Assembly: GCF_900167535.1 (NCBI RefSeq) | Contig: NZ_FUYE01000004.1 | Span: 164,709 to 228,708 of the forward strand | Source of the DNA: Prosthecobacter debontii | GTDB taxonomy: Bacteria; Verrucomicrobiota; Verrucomicrobiia; Verrucomicrobiales; Verrucomicrobiaceae | Reading direction: 5' to 3' | DNA: 64,000 bases | In this document: positions 8,338 through 18,098 of the stretch, one piece after another | Position numbering within the stretch: position 1 is the first letter of the stretch | How the letters are laid out: each line of letters opens with the position of its first letter | Translations under genes and position numbers: made by a program | The notes under the pieces: generated by a model | Databases searched by the model: none | The model's input: the letters and a program-made list of their open reading frames with translations, nothing else | What the model was told of the DNA's origin: nothing

Positions 8338-9288
8338 CTATTCCGGCTGGTTTTCTTTATGGAGAACTTTCCTCAGATGATAACGAATTGGCACAATATC
8401 GCCAGACTTGAGCTTCTTCTCTTCGACTTCGATCTGTGCCCAGAATAGTTTCCCCCAAGGGACTTCCGTGGCCTGAACTGTTTCATCCAAGATGAGAGGA
8501 AACCTCTTTTCATTGATCTCTGGAACGATGGCTGCCCATCCGTTTTTCGTACTGTCTAAATCCGTCGCACGAACAATGATCTGGCGTTTCTGAAGCTTTC
8601 TTTCCTGCTCTGGCTCCTGAACTTTCTCATACTTTGTCGGAACAACAGCGAGCACTTCTTTTGGAATCACAATAGCTTCCTCATCGCCAATTTGGATTGA
8701 ACCAGTGGATTCATTACCATCTGGATGCAGCACCTTGATGATGTCCTTCTTGAGTTCCTCTTTGTTTTTCGTCGCTCTAATAATGACTTCCTTAAGCTCT
8801 TCAGGCTTCATGTTCACCTGCGGAGCCCAATTGTTAAAGCTGTTTTCAAAATGAATGTGAATAGTGTCTTTTGTTTCGTCCTTCGGCTTGAACAACTCAT
8901 AGGCTCCCCACAGGACGGTGGCCCCAATGAAGATTCCCAAATATGTTTTCAGATTAGCCATATCTTTCAGACCTAAAGCTTTACGAAACGCTTCAATATT
9001 CTTCTCCATTTCCCGCCCTTTGCCAAAAAACAGTCGGACGACATAACAGTCCTTATAACTCCCAAGCTCAATGTTCTCGATAATCAGCTCAGCATCTTTT
9101 AGTGTGATGTTCGCGCTTGCTGCCAAGGCCTTTGCCGCATTTCGAACAATACCGTCTAGGCCTAAAAGGGAATCAGCGAGCATTGTGGCTGTGACTGGTC
9201 CTTCAGCTGCATAATAGAAATATTGCTTGGCATCGATGTAATTGGCGGGAGCGGTCATCGCCCTATTTAGGGCGAACCTTTTCTTCAT
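8338..9288 (-). CDS. Membrane-anchored protein of unknown function, probable moron
   Basis: This 316-aa protein is read from ATG at 9288; ATG at 9258 (MTAPANYIDAKQYFYYAAEG) is an alternative start. The N-terminal 120 residues look like a mixed alpha/beta domain. A membrane segment follows near residues 120-138 (LGIFIGATVLWGAYELF), then a charged C-terminal domain of about 175 residues with beta character. I do not recognise it. Base composition looks more AT-rich than the flanking virion genes, and it sits with an oppositely oriented small membrane gene between the giant gene and the portal block. That suggests a cargo (moron) gene rather than a virion gene. Confidence 0.65.
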   Translation of the reverse strand: MKKRFALNRAMTAPANYIDAKQYFYYAAEGPVTATMLADSLLGLDGIVRNAAKALAASANITLKDAELIIENIELGSYKDCYVVRLFFGKGREMEKNIEAFRKALGLKDMANLKTYLGIFIGATVLWGAYELFKPKDETKDTIHIHFENSFNNWAPQVNMKPEELKEVIIRATKNKEELKKDIIKVLHPDGNESTGSIQIGDEEAIVIPKEVLAVVPTKYEKVQEPEQERKLQKRQIIVRATDLDSTKNGWAAIVPEINEKRFPLILDETVQATEVPWGKLFWAQIEVEEKKLKSGDIVPIRYHLRKVLHKENQPE

Positions 9289-9579
9289 GCATAGTAAAAT
9301 ATGCAATTAAGATGGTGTTCCTAAGAGTAGTGGTATGACTGTTGTTTGTTCATGCGAACATGATGGTGATTGACGCGTGAAGTTTCAACTTCGTTTTGCA
9401 AGGGAATCTCTCTGCATTGCAGAACTACCGTTGTGCCAAGCGGAAGTCTAAATTGAGCCGAATCCGGCAGACTTGCACAAGCCGTTGATCCTGAACGATT
9501 CTTTAATTGACTGGAATCGGCGGTTTATAACACAACCCCTGCCAAATACTCCCATTGACACCCGTGCTACACTTCCGGC
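9289..9579. other. Divergent intergenic region of the moron pair
   Basis: This 291-base stretch separates the two divergent moron genes. It is AT-rich and contains TTGACT followed by TATAAC, but with only 13 bases between them, so no promoter is called. No hairpin terminator was seen. It may carry promoters for both genes. Confidence 0.35.
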
Positions 9580-9879
9580 ATGAAATTGCTGGCACCTCTG
9601 CTAGGCGCTCTTCTTGGCGCGATTGTTACGCAACTCCTTGTCGATCTTTTCGGTATAAGAGTTGATGCAATCCTTGATCACAATGTTGAAGTCATTGCTG
9701 GAGATCGGTATTATCTTTTCTCTCTAGGGATGTTGGCTGGTGCGATACTCGCAAGTTGCTGGTGGAGAGCCCGACACAAGAAAGCTGAAGCCAAACTGCC
9801 ATGGAATCAGAAGCGCCAAGGAGGGCCGATCCTCCCAGGCGCTTCACCTGAATTCCTAAAGCGGCACGGTGGGGCTTAA
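9580..9879 (+). CDS. Small membrane protein, opposite strand to the late operon
   Basis: This 99-aa protein has an N-terminal membrane segment (LLGALLGAIVTQLLVDLFG, residues about 6-24) and a second one (YLFSLGMLAGAILASCWW, about 45-62), then a basic cytoplasmic-type tail. It is unrecognised. It is one of few plus-strand genes in the prophage and overlaps the 3' end of the giant gene by 4 bases, so it is convergent with it. Orientation and position suggest expression from the lysogen, for example as a superinfection-exclusion or fitness gene; that is inference. Confidence 0.6.
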   Translation: MKLLAPLLGALLGAIVTQLLVDLFGIRVDAILDHNVEVIAGDRYYLFSLGMLAGAILASCWWRARHKKAEAKLPWNQKRQGGPILPGASPEFLKRHGGA

Positions 9880-12800
9880 TCCCGATCTTTCCCGCCAAGG
9901 TTGTCAGCCCAATCTAGAACTTGGTCCACAACGTTTGCCGCGCCCCCAAGCCAGCCCAATGACTGGCCTGTTGGATGGAGAGCGGATACAGCAGCCACGA
10001 CATTGAGGGCGGCCTTCGTCGCATTGATTCCCTTCTCGATAGGCTCCTGTTCATTCTCTTTGAACGCGCTTCGGGTTGTGCTGATCGTCTTTGAAATCAG
10101 TTCACCGATAGGATTCGATGGATCACTGTCCCATGATGGTTGTCCCGTGGCTGCAGAGAGTATCCCATTGACCGCGCCGGACAGCAGAGGCACGCCGGAC
10201 AAAGGCCCCATCAGCATGGCCTTGACGTAACGAGCAGGCCCCCAACTCTCCGCATCAAACAGCTCGTCATCATCATCATTCCGCCAATCCGCGATCATGT
10301 TGGTGATTGTCTGAAGCATCAAGGGAGCGACCACATGAGAAATCAACATGACTCGCCAATCAGCCTTCGTGCCCTTGCCCTTCACGATCCTGCCAAGAGA
10401 TAGGCCATAGATGGCAGCCTTCTGGCGTGCTTCACTGGCAAACATGAAAAGCCAGCGCTGATTCGGATTGGCAGCAGCCTTCGCTTCGTAAAGGCTTCGG
10501 TCCATCAGTTCAACTGGCTGGGCTGTGCGTGCTACCATGGCCTCAGTCTTCTTCATGGCCTCAGATCGTGCCATGGTTTCATTTAAGCCTGACTTCCGTG
10601 CTTCGTTCAAAACGTAGTCGTGATAGATAGCCGCCGAAGCCGCAGTGAAGAAAGCATCTGTACTGCCCAGTTTATCCATGCCCTGCTGAAGAGCCCAACG
10701 CGGCCACCGTGTCAGCTTCCCGGGGTGTTCACCCATCATGCCGGCCATTACCTGCCGCAACTCCGGAGAGGCCCCGGCCTCCACCCGCCTGCGGATGATG
10801 TCACTTCGAAGCATGTCGCCGAACTCCAGCTTGCCGGACATGAGGCGCTTGAACCCTTTGGCATAGGCCAGAGCTGGCATTTCATACGAGGCTCCGAGGA
10901 CGGCGAGGCTCTGCTTTGCCATGGTGCCGACGTTCCAGGCCAGGGCTCCAATAGAGACGACATTCTGAAGGCGAGAACTGAACTTCTCCAGATTGCCCAG
11001 GGCTGCACTCCGGCGAATACCATCATTCTCGAATACTGTGATCCAGGTTTGCAAGGCAGTTAAAGCCGCCTCGCCACCCTTCTCTTTAACCGATGCTCTT
11101 ACCTCAGGCGAGAGCGTCACATTCCGAGCCTCCCGCACAAACTCAGCGAAGGCCTTGAAGTGCTCCATGGTGCCCTCATGCTGCCAATAGGTAACCAATG
11201 CATCAGCTAGGCGTGGTGGCGCACGGTGAACCCGCCGCGTCTTGATAGCTGATGGGGATAGCCCACCGATACCCATGGAACCAAAGCCACCTTCAGGCGT
11301 CATATCCATCCCGGGTAGCATTCCCTCGAAGGTGCCGGGGGAATAACGATCAATCTGCGGCAGAGGGGCGCCAAACATCCGCTGAAACACAGCATTGATG
11401 GAAGCATAACCGTCGCGGTATTGCACCGCCAGCCAATCACGGATGGCCTTGGCTTCATTGGTCAGCTTGCCTTCAATCTCATCAATGACTTCAGGTGTCC
11501 AGCCGTGATAAGTCAGAGTCTCCTGGTAGTTCCGTTGGCGTGCCAGCATGGTCAAATTGACCGCTTGGAGCTGTGACAGCGGAACCGCCGTTGGAGTGCC
11601 TGGAGACAGCCGAGTGATTTCCAAGCTCTCGACCTGGTTCTTATCCGGCTTGGCGTCGTTTTCCTCAATCAGTATTTCCAGCTCCATCGCCTCGATGTCC
11701 GAGAATCCGAGAGCCTTCGCTTGATCTGGATCTGCCACCACTCGCAAGGCGATTTCCATTGGCACCTTCACCTTTGATTCCTTTCGGCCCGCCATATGGC
11801 TAACCGTCATGGCCGCCGATGAATCCACCTGGGAGTGATCCCATAGCGCTTCCTGGATCTCGCCCCATGATTTGCCTTTCCAAATGTCCATCATTGCGGA
11901 CTGCCATGCCTGCCGCTTCGCTCGAATGGCATCCGTGCGCTGATAGGTGGATGCACGCGCCCAAGCAACTAAGCGGTTTCCTACTTCGGAATCAGGGCCG
12001 AAAAGGCTGTGAACCAACTGCTCGAAGCTGATAAGCTCATACCCCCAGCCGCCCGCCTCGCGGTTCAGCGTTTTCTCGTCGGCAATACCCTTCTGCAATT
12101 CTGCAATTCCACCACCTTTACCAGTATCGGATTTCAAGGAGATGGATGAAGCCTGCCAGTCGAGACGCCGCGTTTCATTGAGGAGTCGCCAAGCATTTTT
12201 GCCGTCTTTTACAACACTGGAAAGCCACTCTGCCGCAGAGTTGAGAGCCGCTGCATTCTGCTTATCCATGCCGCCAAACAACTCCAGCACCTGCGAACGT
12301 TCGGCGAGGTCTGCAAGATTGGCGGTCGGCTCTAAAGCGGCATCGCCGATCTTCTTCCGCTCCCCGTCCATCTCGGCCTCTGGCACCTTGGAGTAAGCTT
12401 CTGCCATGGCAGCCAGCCTATGAGCTTCGGGCGTCATGTTGCCCTTTGGCTTCTTACCTGCCTTCATGTCAGGCCGCGCTCTTTCGAAGAGTCCTTTGAT
12501 TTGCTCCCTCAGTTCCTTTTGCAGGTGCTTTTCAAGAAGGATATCCAAACGTTCCACACGCCGCTGAATCTCTTCCAGCCTGCTTTTCTCAGAGCCGAGT
12601 TGAGCCAGCCGCACAAAACCCCCAACCTTCCCGCGAACTTCAGGTGGAAGCACAGAAAGCATGGCATCCAGGGTTTGCATGTCCCGCACAAGTGAAGCCC
12701 GCGGGCTCCAATCCTTGGCCTGCATGGCTCCCTGTTCGTCACGCCAAGCCTGTGCTTCTTCCCGAGCCTGTTCAATGGCTCGCGCTTCGACTGCGCGCAC

Positions 12801-15800
12801 ATCAGCCGCGGCCTTTTCGAAATCAGCGACATTGCTGCGGTGGGCTTTAATGACACCATCCAAGGCCCTCCAAAGAGCATCGGTGGAAGGCTCTGTAATC
12901 AATCCCTGCTCATAGAGATTTTGAGCCATCACATCTGGCATGATGCCAGCGCCGGAGACATACCATGAAGGCGGGACCCACACAGCGCCATCGTAGTCGC
13001 CGCCGATGTCCTTACCTTTCTGAAGAGCAGTCGATTTGGACATGAGGCGCCCGTGATCGTGCAGCATGGCAAACACGAGCGGATGCTTCTCAAGGGTATC
13101 TAGTCCCGCATGGTAAAGCGCTAAAGCTTCAGGTGATAGCGTCAGCATCCCGGCGTCTGTCAGTTCAACCCGGCGCAAGGCCTGCCTGACTGCCTGCTCA
13201 TCGTCCAAGCTTTTGGGGCTGCGCTTCTCCACGATTGGCCGGATGCGATCACCCTTCCATGTCCATCTCTCTGTTTCCCAGCGTTCGCGCAAAGCCTGAA
13301 GACGTTGCTTGGCTTCCAGTCCAATCTTACGCCGGGCATCGGGATCTTTGGCAAGGTGCTTATCAATGCGGTCCTGCACCTCTGCGAGACGAGCGCCGGA
13401 GGAAAGGCTGAAAGCACTCTTCCGGCCCTGACCGCTGGCCTCTTGGACTTTGGCAAGGTCGGCAGGTGATGTGACTTCTAAGATCCAGTCGATGGGATGA
13501 AGTTCACCTTGCGTATCCACCAGAGCGTTACCTTCGGTGTTCACGTCCCGAATTGTCACCCCAAGAATGGGATGCACCCAGGAACCTTCATATTCGAAGT
13601 AGCCCTTTGATTTCAGGTAACCCGCAGCCACGCCCGGCCCTGGTTCATCGCCAATAATAAACGGCTGGGAAATAACTGTCCGGTATTCGTCATCGCCAGG
13701 GAGTTTCACAACGCCCTCAATGGTGACCTCATCACCAAGACGACGGTTAGAGAGTGCCCACCGCTGGATGTAACGCCCGGCATCATCGGCGTAGAAGCCG
13801 TGCATTCCTGGCTTGGTCAGCTTCACCATGCGCTGACTGTCCTCATTAAGGTAAGCGATGTGTTCACCGCCTGCCTTCACATCCACTTGCTCTGCTGTCA
13901 GGCCTGAGAAACTGGCTGGGTCAATTTCCCGCCCATTTTCACGTGCCCACGCCACGAATCGGGAATGACTGATGACGCCTCTCCCAGACTTCCCACGTTG
14001 TTTCTCATCTGTGCTCGAGCGCGACTCAACTGCTCCGGCGTCCACTTCGGAGAGTTTGAGGAAGATGCTGGCTGGATTTCTGACTTCATCGCTCGTTAGG
14101 CTATCATTTAGGTTACCGCTGTCAAGCAAGCGGAGGCTGGGGGGCATGGGCGACAAACTGAAGCTCGCCCCCTTTAAGGCATCTTCCAACATCACCCGCT
14201 CCATGAGAGCCTTGGCAAAGTCAGATCTTGAGAAGTCGTAATCCTCGGCTACCTCGCCCTCATCCACGCCACCTCCACGGGCTTTCATCTGCTGAATATA
14301 GGCCTGATACTCATCTTCAGCCCCCGGCATCGCGAACAGCTTTTCGGTCGCAGCTTTGGCGCGGAGCTTCTCTGCCTTCTTCCCGGCTTTCATGGGGTTC
14401 TTTTCAATCTCCTCTTGTGGAATGCCGTGCTGCCAGACCTTCATATCCGCCACGAGCTGACGGCCCATCTCTGTAGCGCGGAGAGAGAATGACATCCCAC
14501 TGTCCACACGACGCCCATTCTCTTCGAGGATCTTCACCAAAGATTCGTCAAAAATGACGTAGTTGGAAGTGCCGTCTTTTTCCCCTCGGCTCATGCCGTC
14601 GAGGTAGCGGATACCGGGAATGCCCGCCGTTAAGAGACGCTGTGAAACTTCTTGGGCGGTCTCGCCTGGGAAGAAATTGTAAGCGTCCAGCCAGCGCTTA
14701 GCCATGATGTCTGGCAGCAACCGTGTCAGTCGTTTGGAGGCCAGATGCGGTTCAATAACCGAAAGTAGAGCGGCTTGAACCTGTGGAGATTGTTTGTTCA
14801 GCGGCTTACCGAAATCCAGAAACTCGGATGCATCCGGGAGGAGTTCGACGGTGTAGATATTTGGAGGAACGCCTGTTTGCCGAGTAAATTGTTGATCGTA
14901 AAAGCCGCCGCGGCCCGATACGGCTGGGTTCTCAGCAAAATACAATCCCCATCCGTAAACTTGAGCGCCTTCCCCAGAGCCGATTTTGGCCATTGAAAAA
15001 CGATCAACTTTATTGGGAGAAGCGTGAAAAGCACGAATGCTGAACGACATCGGGCCGATCATCTGCGCGCCGTCTGGCATCACAGTAACCTTGCCCTCGC
15101 CCATTGGCTCTGCCCGGCCAAAGACGCTCTCGCGCACTTGGAGATATGAGGCGTCGCGAAGAGAAAAAGCCATTCCGCTCTCAATCTCCTCAGCAGTCGG
15201 CATCCTGGCTGTCATGCTGTCCTGGTCTGCGATGGCCTCAAGCTCTGCGGCCAACTCACGATCATATTTCACCTGTTCCTCAATGCCGAGCAGCTTGTTG
15301 ACATAGCTTTCCCAATCTTCACCCAGCTTTCCGGCATCCTTCGCCTGCTTCAGTGTGCGCACTGTGCCCATGACGCCGCGCAGCCAAGCCCCAACCGCGC
15401 GCAAGAATGCACGAATCTTGGAAAAGGCGCGCGCGTCTTGAGCGTTGGCAGCATTGAGAATCGCCGCATCCAGAGCACGGGTAATACTCCCAGCTCGTAG
15501 GCCTGTGCGGCGTCCATTGCGATCACGTTCCAGAACATCGCGGACGGCCAATTCAACCAGCGTTTCCCGCACCTCCACAGCGTCCCCGTTCCCGCTGGCG
15601 ATCTTGTGAACACGCTCATACAGTGCCTTCTCATCCGCTCCTTTTGCCCGGCGTGGGTCGAGAACTGGAACCAAAGCGCGCGCGGCTCTCTGGCTCATGT
15701 CCATATCCAACACACCTGTCTGCATACCCGTCCGCCATGTGGCTTCAAGCTGCTCATGCAGGAAGGTCATCACCTGCGGTGCCGCGCTCTGGTTGATTTG

Positions 15801-18098
15801 TAGGCGCTGGACAACGCCTTGAACCGCTTCCCCAACTCGATCCACGAACACTTCATTGATTCCGTTCACCAGGACATCGATCTCAGCGTTCCCGCTGGCA
15901 GCAGCTTCCAGAGCCGCTTCAGCTCGCAGGTTCGCCAAGCTGGCAGCATCGGTGATTTCACGGGTGATTTGTCCACCTCGCTGGAACCGAATGCTATTCC
16001 CATCCGATAACGCCACTTCACCAGTGAAGGTTGTGCTTCGGTCGGTATTGATAGGCGCAGATGCATGCCAGTCATCCACCACCGACACGAGCGCTTCAGC
16101 CTCCTCTTGTGTGGCCACTTGCTTTAACCCTTCGCGGATTCGGCGAGCGGCTTCGGCACTGTCCACATTGATTGTGGTGCCATCACCCTGGCGCACTTGC
16201 CAGCCTTGCCCGGTGCGGAAAACGTCAATGGTATATGCCGAGGCTTCAGCTTGTGCGGCTGCTTCCTGTTGCTGTTGCAACGCCTGGATTTCGCCTTGAA
16301 GTTGGAGCCTCTGCAGTCGCTCTTCTTTCGTCTGGCTGTCCCAGGTTTCACGCATCATGGAAATGCGGCGTTGCCCGTCAGGTTCGGCGGCAATCTGCAC
16401 AGCGGCATCTTCACCAAACACACGCGCCAGTTCTGCTTTATCGCGGGTTAGTGCATCCACTTTGGCTTGTCCAATCTCACGACGTGAGGAGATGCCCGCC
16501 CCCAGCAAGGCCAACGGCAGAGAAATCAAAGCCACTTCAGGCAGCGCCTCTTTTTTCCAAGTCTGCCACTCTTCAGAAAAGGACTGTGAACGTGCTGGCA
16601 CGGCATCAAAAGCCGAGAGTATTGATTGCACCGCTGGAGCCGCCATGTCTTGCAATGCTTCCTCGCCGATCTCGATAGGAGCGCGGCCAAGCGATTGCAT
16701 GAGCCACTGCGTAACCCATTTGCTCCCCGGCTTCGCGCCAACAGACGCCAAAGCATGAGAGACGCCAGGGACTTTACCCAGGAACTCACTGGCAGATTCA
16801 ACAGCGGCGGAGAAAACGCCAATGGACAAAGCCGCCGATTCAGCGCCGACACCTGTCCAGCCGTTATCATCAAAATCCCCCACAGCGTCAGCTCCATAGC
16901 TGGACGCCAAGAGCACGCGTCCCGCTGGATGGACAGAAGCCACCATAGTAGGGCTCGACTCCATAAGTCCGAATAGAGTCGTATCAATGAAGTCTCTTGG
17001 CTCAGCTGGATCAATGATACCTCTGGCAATTGCTCGCAGATCCCTTTCGACTCGAACCCTGGCGCGGATGTAATTTGCATCCTCGGTATTACCCACCACA
17101 TCAGCAATGGTTGCACCTGCGCTTTGGGTGCCTTCAAAAGCACCATCCACGACATTTGAAATCCCTCTTCCAGCGCTTTCCCCCGCCTTCTGCAACCATC
17201 CAAGAATGCCGCTCTTGTCGTCTTTGGGTGCTCGCTTTGCCAACTCGATAATGAGGTGTTTCGCATGGCGGTAGGCTTTAGGATCATTGGCGGCGAGCCC
17301 GGCCAAATACCGCTCAGGATGCAACCATGTCGCGGCATTCGTTTCCTGTGTGTCGGCAGTGCCCATTTGCTGCTGCAACATCTTCACAGCGTTCCTGATG
17401 GTTGGGCCGTTGTCCCCCATCTCAGACTCTACCTTTTCACGCGTTTTATTCCAGGCTTCCCAATAATCACCCTCCCGGCTGGAGTCATAACCCGGATGCT
17501 TGCGAGCGGCTTCTAACCACCTTTGGAAACTGTTCTTGTCTTCAGTCTTGCCTCTGGAGCTGCGACGTTCTCCCATGAGTGCGGCCGTATAGGCTGTGCC
17601 AATCAGCCCGTCACTTTCCCCCGCGCCAAAAACAAGCTCATGTGCAGACTTTTCCTTCGCCACTTCCACCTTGGCTTTTTCAAAGAACAGCTTGTTGTCC
17701 AGGTGCACGGCTTCATTCCAGTGCCGATAGCCATAATCAAGCGAGTAGCGGTCATATCCATCGCGGATCTCTTGCACTGGTCGCTGATAACGACGCGCCA
17801 GAAATGCAACATTCGCCTCTCGAAGGCGCATTGCTTCCGATGAACCGGGCACTGCACGTTCAGCCATCTCAAAGAGTCCATTTTCCTTATTAAGAACCGT
17901 CGGATCTTCAAAGATAGACCACAACCGCGTGCGTTCTTGCTTCTCGCGTTCGACAACCGATGGCCATAGCGGTTTTCCGGCGTTCGCTTGTTGATCCCGG
18001 TAGCCCGCTAGGAACTTGGCAAGTCGAGGCTTGAGCGTTTCGTCTGCCTCGTCAAATCGGTCGAACACTTCGCGCGCGTCTCCTTCTTTAATAACCAT
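9876..18098 (-). CDS. Giant polyvalent virion protein with ADP-ribosyltransferase and kinase-like domains
   Basis: This 2,740-aa protein is read from ATG at 18098; an in-frame TTG at 18119 is the other possible start. Around residues 1025-1190 is an ADP-ribosyltransferase of the polyvalent-protein type: FHASPNKVDRFS, then GAQVYGWGLYFAEN, YTVELLPD, GIPGIRYLDG and YVIFDESLVKIL. Around residues 1410-1540 is a kinase-like polyvalent domain: GEHIAYLNEDSQRMVKLTK, LGDEVTIEGVV, VISQPFIIGDEPGP and HPIDWILEV. The remainder is mainly helical, with Gln/Ala coiled coil near 590-640 and hydrophobic segments near 530-545 and in the last 400 residues. Five short FSLR-like motifs bracket the domains. Its place after gp14- and gp15-like genes is that of the T7 gp16 internal virion protein, so it is probably packaged and injected with the DNA, acting on host targets early in infection. 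Domain names are remembered, not searched. Confidence 0.85.
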   Translation of the reverse strand: MVIKEGDAREVFDRFDEADETLKPRLAKFLAGYRDQQANAGKPLWPSVVEREKQERTRLWSIFEDPTVLNKENGLFEMAERAVPGSSEAMRLREANVAFLARRYQRPVQEIRDGYDRYSLDYGYRHWNEAVHLDNKLFFEKAKVEVAKEKSAHELVFGAGESDGLIGTAYTAALMGERRSSRGKTEDKNSFQRWLEAARKHPGYDSSREGDYWEAWNKTREKVESEMGDNGPTIRNAVKMLQQQMGTADTQETNAATWLHPERYLAGLAANDPKAYRHAKHLIIELAKRAPKDDKSGILGWLQKAGESAGRGISNVVDGAFEGTQSAGATIADVVGNTEDANYIRARVRVERDLRAIARGIIDPAEPRDFIDTTLFGLMESSPTMVASVHPAGRVLLASSYGADAVGDFDDNGWTGVGAESAALSIGVFSAAVESASEFLGKVPGVSHALASVGAKPGSKWVTQWLMQSLGRAPIEIGEEALQDMAAPAVQSILSAFDAVPARSQSFSEEWQTWKKEALPEVALISLPLALLGAGISSRREIGQAKVDALTRDKAELARVFGEDAAVQIAAEPDGQRRISMMRETWDSQTKEERLQRLQLQGEIQALQQQQEAAAQAEASAYTIDVFRTGQGWQVRQGDGTTINVDSAEAARRIREGLKQVATQEEAEALVSVVDDWHASAPINTDRSTTFTGEVALSDGNSIRFQRGGQITREITDAASLANLRAEAALEAAASGNAEIDVLVNGINEVFVDRVGEAVQGVVQRLQINQSAAPQVMTFLHEQLEATWRTGMQTGVLDMDMSQRAARALVPVLDPRRAKGADEKALYERVHKIASGNGDAVEVRETLVELAVRDVLERDRNGRRTGLRAGSITRALDAAILNAANAQDARAFSKIRAFLRAVGAWLRGVMGTVRTLKQAKDAGKLGEDWESYVNKLLGIEEQVKYDRELAAELEAIADQDSMTARMPTAEEIESGMAFSLRDASYLQVRESVFGRAEPMGEGKVTVMPDGAQMIGPMSFSIRAFHASPNKVDRFSMAKIGSGEGAQVYGWGLYFAENPAVSGRGGFYDQQFTRQTGVPPNIYTVELLPDASEFLDFGKPLNKQSPQVQAALLSVIEPHLASKRLTRLLPDIMAKRWLDAYNFFPGETAQEVSQRLLTAGIPGIRYLDGMSRGEKDGTSNYVIFDESLVKILEENGRRVDSGMSFSLRATEMGRQLVADMKVWQHGIPQEEIEKNPMKAGKKAEKLRAKAATEKLFAMPGAEDEYQAYIQQMKARGGGVDEGEVAEDYDFSRSDFAKALMERVMLEDALKGASFSLSPMPPSLRLLDSGNLNDSLTSDEVRNPASIFLKLSEVDAGAVESRSSTDEKQRGKSGRGVISHSRFVAWARENGREIDPASFSGLTAEQVDVKAGGEHIAYLNEDSQRMVKLTKPGMHGFYADDAGRYIQRWALSNRRLGDEVTIEGVVKLPGDDEYRTVISQPFIIGDEPGPGVAAGYLKSKGYFEYEGSWVHPILGVTIRDVNTEGNALVDTQGELHPIDWILEVTSPADLAKVQEASGQGRKSAFSLSSGARLAEVQDRIDKHLAKDPDARRKIGLEAKQRLQALRERWETERWTWKGDRIRPIVEKRSPKSLDDEQAVRQALRRVELTDAGMLTLSPEALALYHAGLDTLEKHPLVFAMLHDHGRLMSKSTALQKGKDIGGDYDGAVWVPPSWYVSGAGIMPDVMAQNLYEQGLITEPSTDALWRALDGVIKAHRSNVADFEKAAADVRAVEARAIEQAREEAQAWRDEQGAMQAKDWSPRASLVRDMQTLDAMLSVLPPEVRGKVGGFVRLAQLGSEKSRLEEIQRRVERLDILLEKHLQKELREQIKGLFERARPDMKAGKKPKGNMTPEAHRLAAMAEAYSKVPEAEMDGERKKIGDAALEPTANLADLAERSQVLELFGGMDKQNAAALNSAAEWLSSVVKDGKNAWRLLNETRRLDWQASSISLKSDTGKGGGIAELQKGIADEKTLNREAGGWGYELISFEQLVHSLFGPDSEVGNRLVAWARASTYQRTDAIRAKRQAWQSAMMDIWKGKSWGEIQEALWDHSQVDSSAAMTVSHMAGRKESKVKVPMEIALRVVADPDQAKALGFSDIEAMELEILIEENDAKPDKNQVESLEITRLSPGTPTAVPLSQLQAVNLTMLARQRNYQETLTYHGWTPEVIDEIEGKLTNEAKAIRDWLAVQYRDGYASINAVFQRMFGAPLPQIDRYSPGTFEGMLPGMDMTPEGGFGSMGIGGLSPSAIKTRRVHRAPPRLADALVTYWQHEGTMEHFKAFAEFVREARNVTLSPEVRASVKEKGGEAALTALQTWITVFENDGIRRSAALGNLEKFSSRLQNVVSIGALAWNVGTMAKQSLAVLGASYEMPALAYAKGFKRLMSGKLEFGDMLRSDIIRRRVEAGASPELRQVMAGMMGEHPGKLTRWPRWALQQGMDKLGSTDAFFTAASAAIYHDYVLNEARKSGLNETMARSEAMKKTEAMVARTAQPVELMDRSLYEAKAAANPNQRWLFMFASEARQKAAIYGLSLGRIVKGKGTKADWRVMLISHVVAPLMLQTITNMIADWRNDDDDELFDAESWGPARYVKAMLMGPLSGVPLLSGAVNGILSAATGQPSWDSDPSNPIGELISKTISTTRSAFKENEQEPIEKGINATKAALNVVAAVSALHPTGQSLGWLGGAANVVDQVLDWADNLGGKDRD

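Noticed and set aside
9480-9579. Promoter with TTGACT and TATAAC before the small plus-strand membrane gene
   Set aside because: The spacer is 13 bases, too short for a standard sigma-70 promoter.
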